Made by a program: the position numbers and the translations under genes
Notes under the pieces: generated by a model
Told to the model about the DNA's origin: nothing
Database searches by the model: none
What the model saw: the letters and a program-made list of their open reading frames with translations, nothing else
From: Isohypsibius dastychi
Taxonomy: Eukaryota > Tardigrada > Eutardigrada > Parachela > Isohypsibiidae
Direction: 5' to 3'
Assembly: GCA_034696485.1 (NCBI GenBank)
Contig: JAQIWT010001208.1
Span: 1 to 11,943 of the forward strand
DNA: 11,943 nucleotides
Shown: one piece after another, positions 8,194 to 11,943 of the stretch
Layout: each line of letters begins with the position of its first letter
Position numbering within the stretch: position 1 is the stretch's first letter

Positions 8194-10377
8194 CAATTTC
8201 AGGAAATTGCTGGAGAATACTATCAAAAATGAGACCGAACATGCGATGACAACTTGCATTGTCCTAATCAAGAGCTTGATGCTGTTTGTATTGCCTAATC
8301 GATAAGACTCAAAGAATTGTTGCATTTTATATTAACGGTCTAATGGATGAATATACTTATTGCATTCGGGTATGACCACTGAGCAGTGAACGTTCACGCT
8401 TGAGAGATTTTGTGTCAAACACCACTGTGAATACTTCAGATTCTGTTTTCGTTTTGCTCGTGCCTCACGGTCAAGCTACTTTCAAATTAAAGTCAGAAAA
8501 TTTTCTTCGGACAAGAGCTGAATTACTCACCAGAAGCACAGGTGATGTTATTATTTTTAAAATCATGCATGGTAGTTATTCTGGATATTTTTTTGGTGTT
8601 TAAAATTTGCCGGGAACTAGTCTAAAAGTCGACGATTACCAGCGAGACCATCTTCATTATTGAAGTCAAACATGCATCTTTCACAAAAAGCCATCTGGTG
8701 ATTTGAATTGATTTTCAACTCGATTATACGTTTTGCATTTTTGAAGGCAATTTGCATCCGCACAATGCCGGTAAAAGAGATTTGTATCCAAATAGGCCAC
8801 ATCTGGCAGGATTCGAGTGAATTGCCGGACTGTTTACACAAAAAACTGTATGCCCATAAGCGCAGTGGCAAACACAGAAGCCATTTCCTTTTCAGAGCTT
8901 GTACGTGAGCCTCCGCTAAAAGAGCAGATCGAACTCGATCATTTTTCATGTCAAAAGTTAGTTGTATCAGCCCAAAATTGGGAGCTTTATCCAATTTTGT
9001 GTGAGAAATAACGATCACTTTTGGTTCTGCCTGAACGAGAGTTGCACTCGGCGGGTCTTATCAGTTTCCTTTTATATTCCGTGATAACGTCGCCTTTCGC
9101 CCATTAATTCCCTCGCAGCGGAAGTGACAATTTCTCCGGCCTAAACTAAGTGACTTGTCCGACCATATTCGCGCTCTAATTAGATCCAAGAGCCCAGAGG
9201 ACTCTTTGTTATCACGACTACAGACATCATTTCCTCATGGTAATAAGTGCGGTAGATCCGATAAGATATCGCAACTCGAATCCACCAGGTCATAAACCGA
9301 GCTTTGAAATCAATCTGTTTGAAACTATGAATAGGCGGCGTTGTCGTAAAAATTGCGCAAAGCCGAAAATCGTGCTTGTCTAGGCGATAATCGCTATAAA
9401 ATCTTTGTAATAAGTTGAACATGAACTTTAAGTTAGAAGTGAGGCGGATGTTTATGATCTTGGACAACTGTCTTGAATCTTGTTTGTAAAACCGCAGTAT
9501 ATCACTAAACCAATCAGAAGTTTGCTCATAGATTATAACCTGGTCACCGTTTAAAACGTCTCTGGTCCGGTATAATTCACTGGCGACTTACGATCTGTGT
9601 TCCATCTTCTTTTTGCCAACTGTTCAGATGCATTAGCTGCCGGTTAAACCTTGAAAGCGGTACTGCAAATTTGTTCAGTTTCCGGTCAAGTTTACATCTT
9701 TGACATGCTGAAACATCGTTCCTGAATACCTAGTTTGCAAAACTGATCAAATATTCTTCCCCAAAAGCGCCACCACAGTCCTTATTTTGTTTGTGATCGA
9801 AGATTTTCGGTGATCATTTCTCCAAATTATTGAATTTTAGCGGAGCACATACTGGCATGTTTTGCATGTAGAATTATAATTATTTATACGGCGCGCTTGA
9901 ATGCTTTAATTCGGATGAACAAGTCGCGTGAGATTCATATTCACTAAGGGACTTCACAAAAGAAGTGGATCAATTGGTCACCCCTGGGCAATGTTATGTC
10001 CACCCAGAAATATTTCAAACCAGTTTCTCATCTGTCGCTATTTCGACTGGACACCGCGAAAAGATTCAACTCCATTGGACCTGTTATTGAGCAAATAGCA
10101 TGCTTGAAAAAAGTGTACGATTCTCGCCGGTGTGGCCGGTCAAGTTCCAAGCTGACCATTATGTTCCAATTATCGGCTTCATTTCAGATGTGTGGCTATT
10201 AAGAACTGGTTTTTGTGTGATATGAAATTGAAAATAGCGACCGGTAGCTGTCAGCTGTCAGTTTTTTAATCTGCGCGAACGTGGTACTATGTTTCTCTGA
10301 TAAGAACCTGTGATCCTATACTTGTGATCCGAATTATTTTCTCTCGTCCATGTGCCTAATAGTATTTATTTTTACAG
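8194..10377. other. long gene-poor stretch, second part (probable upstream intron or promoter of the Ig gene)
   Basis: No supported coding sequence on either strand. Because the Ig gene's first visible exon begins with a splice acceptor (at 10377), some or all of this stretch is probably its first intron. The longest ORF, minus strand 8617-9018, has no ATG at its start and no recognisable domain. GATA-type motifs (GATAAG, TTATCA) recur around 9058-9265 but are not diagnostic. Confidence 0.45.
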
Positions 10378-10398
10378 GTTCTTAACCGGAAGTGAGCC
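10378..10398 (+). other. 5' UTR end of the Ig gene, preceded by a splice acceptor
   Basis: A pyrimidine-rich acceptor, TTTATTTTTACAG, ends at 10377, 21 nt upstream of the ATG. An in-frame TGA at 10393-10395 shows that coding cannot come from further upstream, so ATG 10399 is the true start. Its context is strong (GCC ATG G). The gene therefore has at least one upstream non-coding exon, or receives a trans-spliced leader if this animal uses one. Confidence 0.7.
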
Positions 10399-11943
10399 AT
10401 GGAGCACAGATTCGTGCTGTTGATATTCGGACTCATTTTGCCCGGCGTGATTTTAGTACCCCATTTCGTTACCCATCCCCGGTCGCAGATTCTAATTGAC
10501 AGGGAAAGGCTGCTTCTGAACTGCAAAGTCAGCTGGGATCTGGAGGAGTCAAGTCTTTCTAACCTCACTGAGAATGCCATCAGTATTAATTGGTTATTGA
10601 ACGGCAGCCGGATGGAGCCGGACCATCACGTCGACCAAATATCTCTCTTTAATATCCAGCAAACTGCCTCTAATGAAAGCGTCCTCGTCATTGAAAGATT
10701 CAACAGAAGCTTCGATGGGCAATACCAGTGTCTGGCGAAGTTTGGGGGAAGCAGTCTTCTCAGCGAACAGGCTTCCGTCTCAACTGCATGTAAGTACACA
10801 TGCACCAAATATACTCTGGTCAATCCTATAAATCACGAAATGTCTCGGTGATTATCTTGTTGACGTTGATTCTTCGATCTCTCAGAATTATCAGTGTGCA
10901 AAATTGATGTCTGTTGGGGTGTTTTCCTCTGAGAGTTTACTTGGTGCAGCAGAAATATAATTTATTAACTTTGACTACTTATCAGTGGAGCTGGAAGAGC
11001 GCAGGGAAATGGACAGTGGACGAGCTCCGGGCATCATTCCTAATCATTTTCCGCATCAATCTCCACTTGAAGAGCAGCTTTTGTTTTCTCTTACACGAAT
11101 TATGTTTACGAGTGATCTTCAGATATGCTGATGAAGTTCAACAGAATTCCAAGAGCAAGTGATGCAAGTTTGATAATATGAGTTATTAGGACGTTGACCT
11201 TTTATTTATCAAATTCCTTGTTCGAATTTCTACCTTTTCGGTTTACAAACTCGTTGAAGAATTATGAAGAGCACCAGTCTTTGCAATTAAAATTCGTTTC
11301 GCCTAACGAACGATCTTGAGTTGATTGACTATTATTCGTTTAATAATGCCGGTCTGTTTTTAGACATCTCACAGAAATCTCGAAAGATGCCGGATGCGAT
11401 TGTCGAAGCAACGGAAAACCAAACCGCCATGCTTAGTTGTGATATACTGGACGTGTACCCTCGTCCAAAAGTGGCCTTTATGCTGGAGCGACCAAAGAAA
11501 GTGTTTCCGGCTTCTTCGGACAAATACTACACATCCCAGCAGGGAGCCTTTCAGATCGCATCAGTCTCATCTCGCGATGCCGGGCATTATAGATGTGTCT
11601 TCACCATTCATGGTGGGCATGAAAGAAAAAGTCGTCAACGTATCATTTTGAAAGTGTTAAAAACTCCCAAATCTCCCGCGCTTCGATTTCTTACGCCGCA
11701 TCATGCTGGTCAGCCAAGTGTACGTGCCCTTACTGGATCGAACATTACTCTCGAGTGCGCCGCAGTTGGTTTACCAAAGCCGGTCATCTCATGGGAACGC
11801 CATGGTGCTCCTCTTCCCTCACACGAAGTGATTCTGGATAATTTGCATATCGTTAATTTCCAGCCAGATGCTGCGGGAACTTATACTTGTACGGCATCAA
11901 ACGGAAAGGAGACTATCAAGTTTTCCAGGAATGTGGAAGCTGT
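10399..11943 (+). CDS. Ig-superfamily cell-surface protein, PTK7/off-track-like (5' part, runs off window)
   Basis: Predicted secretory-pathway protein with extracellular Ig domains, likely acting in adhesion or signalling. The exons seen are 10399-10789 and 11364 to the window end; the phase 1 junction makes a Tyr codon (T|AC), giving 323 residues so far. Residues 1-20 are a signal peptide with the core FVLLIFGLILPGVIL. Ig1 spans about 24-130 (Cys42, Trp65, Cys111 in DGQYQC) with potential N-glycosylation at Asn55, 68, 92 and 102. Ig2 spans about 140-229 (Cys156, Cys208 in DAGHYRC), but the usual core Trp is Phe169. Ig3 spans about 235-323 (Cys262, Trp274, Cys306 in AAGTYTC). Exon 2 carries both Ig2 and Ig3. 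The phrases WLLNGS in Ig1, and GLPKP..SWERHGAPLPSH in Ig3, recall PTK7, a Wnt/planar-polarity pseudokinase receptor with seven Ig domains. No kinase domain is in view, so another Ig receptor or adhesion molecule is possible. The Ig assignment is firm; the family is tentative. Confidence 0.85.
10790..11363 (+). other. intron of the Ig gene (574 nt)
   Basis: Donor GTAAGTAC and acceptor GGTCTGTTTTTAG. It is a phase 1 intron between Ig1 and Ig2, the usual phase at Ig-domain borders. An open, coding-looking stretch behind a TTATCAG acceptor begins at 10986 inside it, so an additional or alternative exon cannot be excluded. Confidence 0.75.

Noticed and set aside
8617-9018. 133-codon open frame on the minus strand
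   Set aside because: It begins with GTG rather than ATG and shows no domain, signal peptide or promoter. It could be a relic, but nothing supports this.
6738-9682. AATTTGTTCAGTT at about 6738 and again at about 9668
   Set aside because: A single 13-nt match in several kilobases of AT-rich DNA is not enough to call a repeat family or attachment site.

Overview
The window is eukaryotic nuclear DNA from a bilaterian animal with a compact gene layout. Reading frames are broken by very short GT..AG introns (mostly 54-68 nt), and there are AATAAA and TATA elements. Gene content points to metazoa: a KANSL1/NSL1-type chromatin scaffold and an immunoglobulin-domain cell-surface protein. A small-genome invertebrate, for example a tardigrade or another ecdysozoan, fits the intron sizes and gene spacing. 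That placement is inference; nothing in the window fixes the taxon.

Layout, all genes on the + strand. (1) 1-530: upstream and leader region of the first gene. (2) 531-4380: a seven-exon gene (minimum model) for a protein of about 1005 residues, which I identify as KANSL1/NSL1, scaffold of the NSL histone-acetyltransferase complex. It carries a WDR5-binding 'Win'-type ARARP motif, a four-cysteine cluster and a C-terminal PEHE domain that docks the acetyltransferase MOF/KAT8. A polyadenylation signal lies at 4602. (3) 4787-5279: a TATA box followed by an intronless 134-residue gene whose product has a Tyr-Pro-Ala-Gly repeat half and a very histidine-rich half. (4) 5280-10377: about 5 kb without a convincing gene. 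Much of it may be promoter and first intron of the next gene. One 95-codon ORF with a signal-like N-terminus (7906-8193) is a weak candidate. (5) 10399-11943: the start of a secreted or membrane Ig-superfamily protein with three Ig domains visible and the gene running off the window. The domain sequences look most like PTK7/off-track, but this family call is tentative.

The three genes do not form a functional cassette; they are ordinary neighbours. The most useful second-look items are splicing questions: an exon-like stretch inside the one long KANSL1 intron, a 54-nt intron that is in frame and stop-free, a strong splice acceptor that would cut the protein off just after its WDR5 motif, and an exon-like stretch in the Ig gene's intron. 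The architecture of the histidine-rich protein also merits attention. I see no CRISPR array, transposon, rRNA or tRNA gene.
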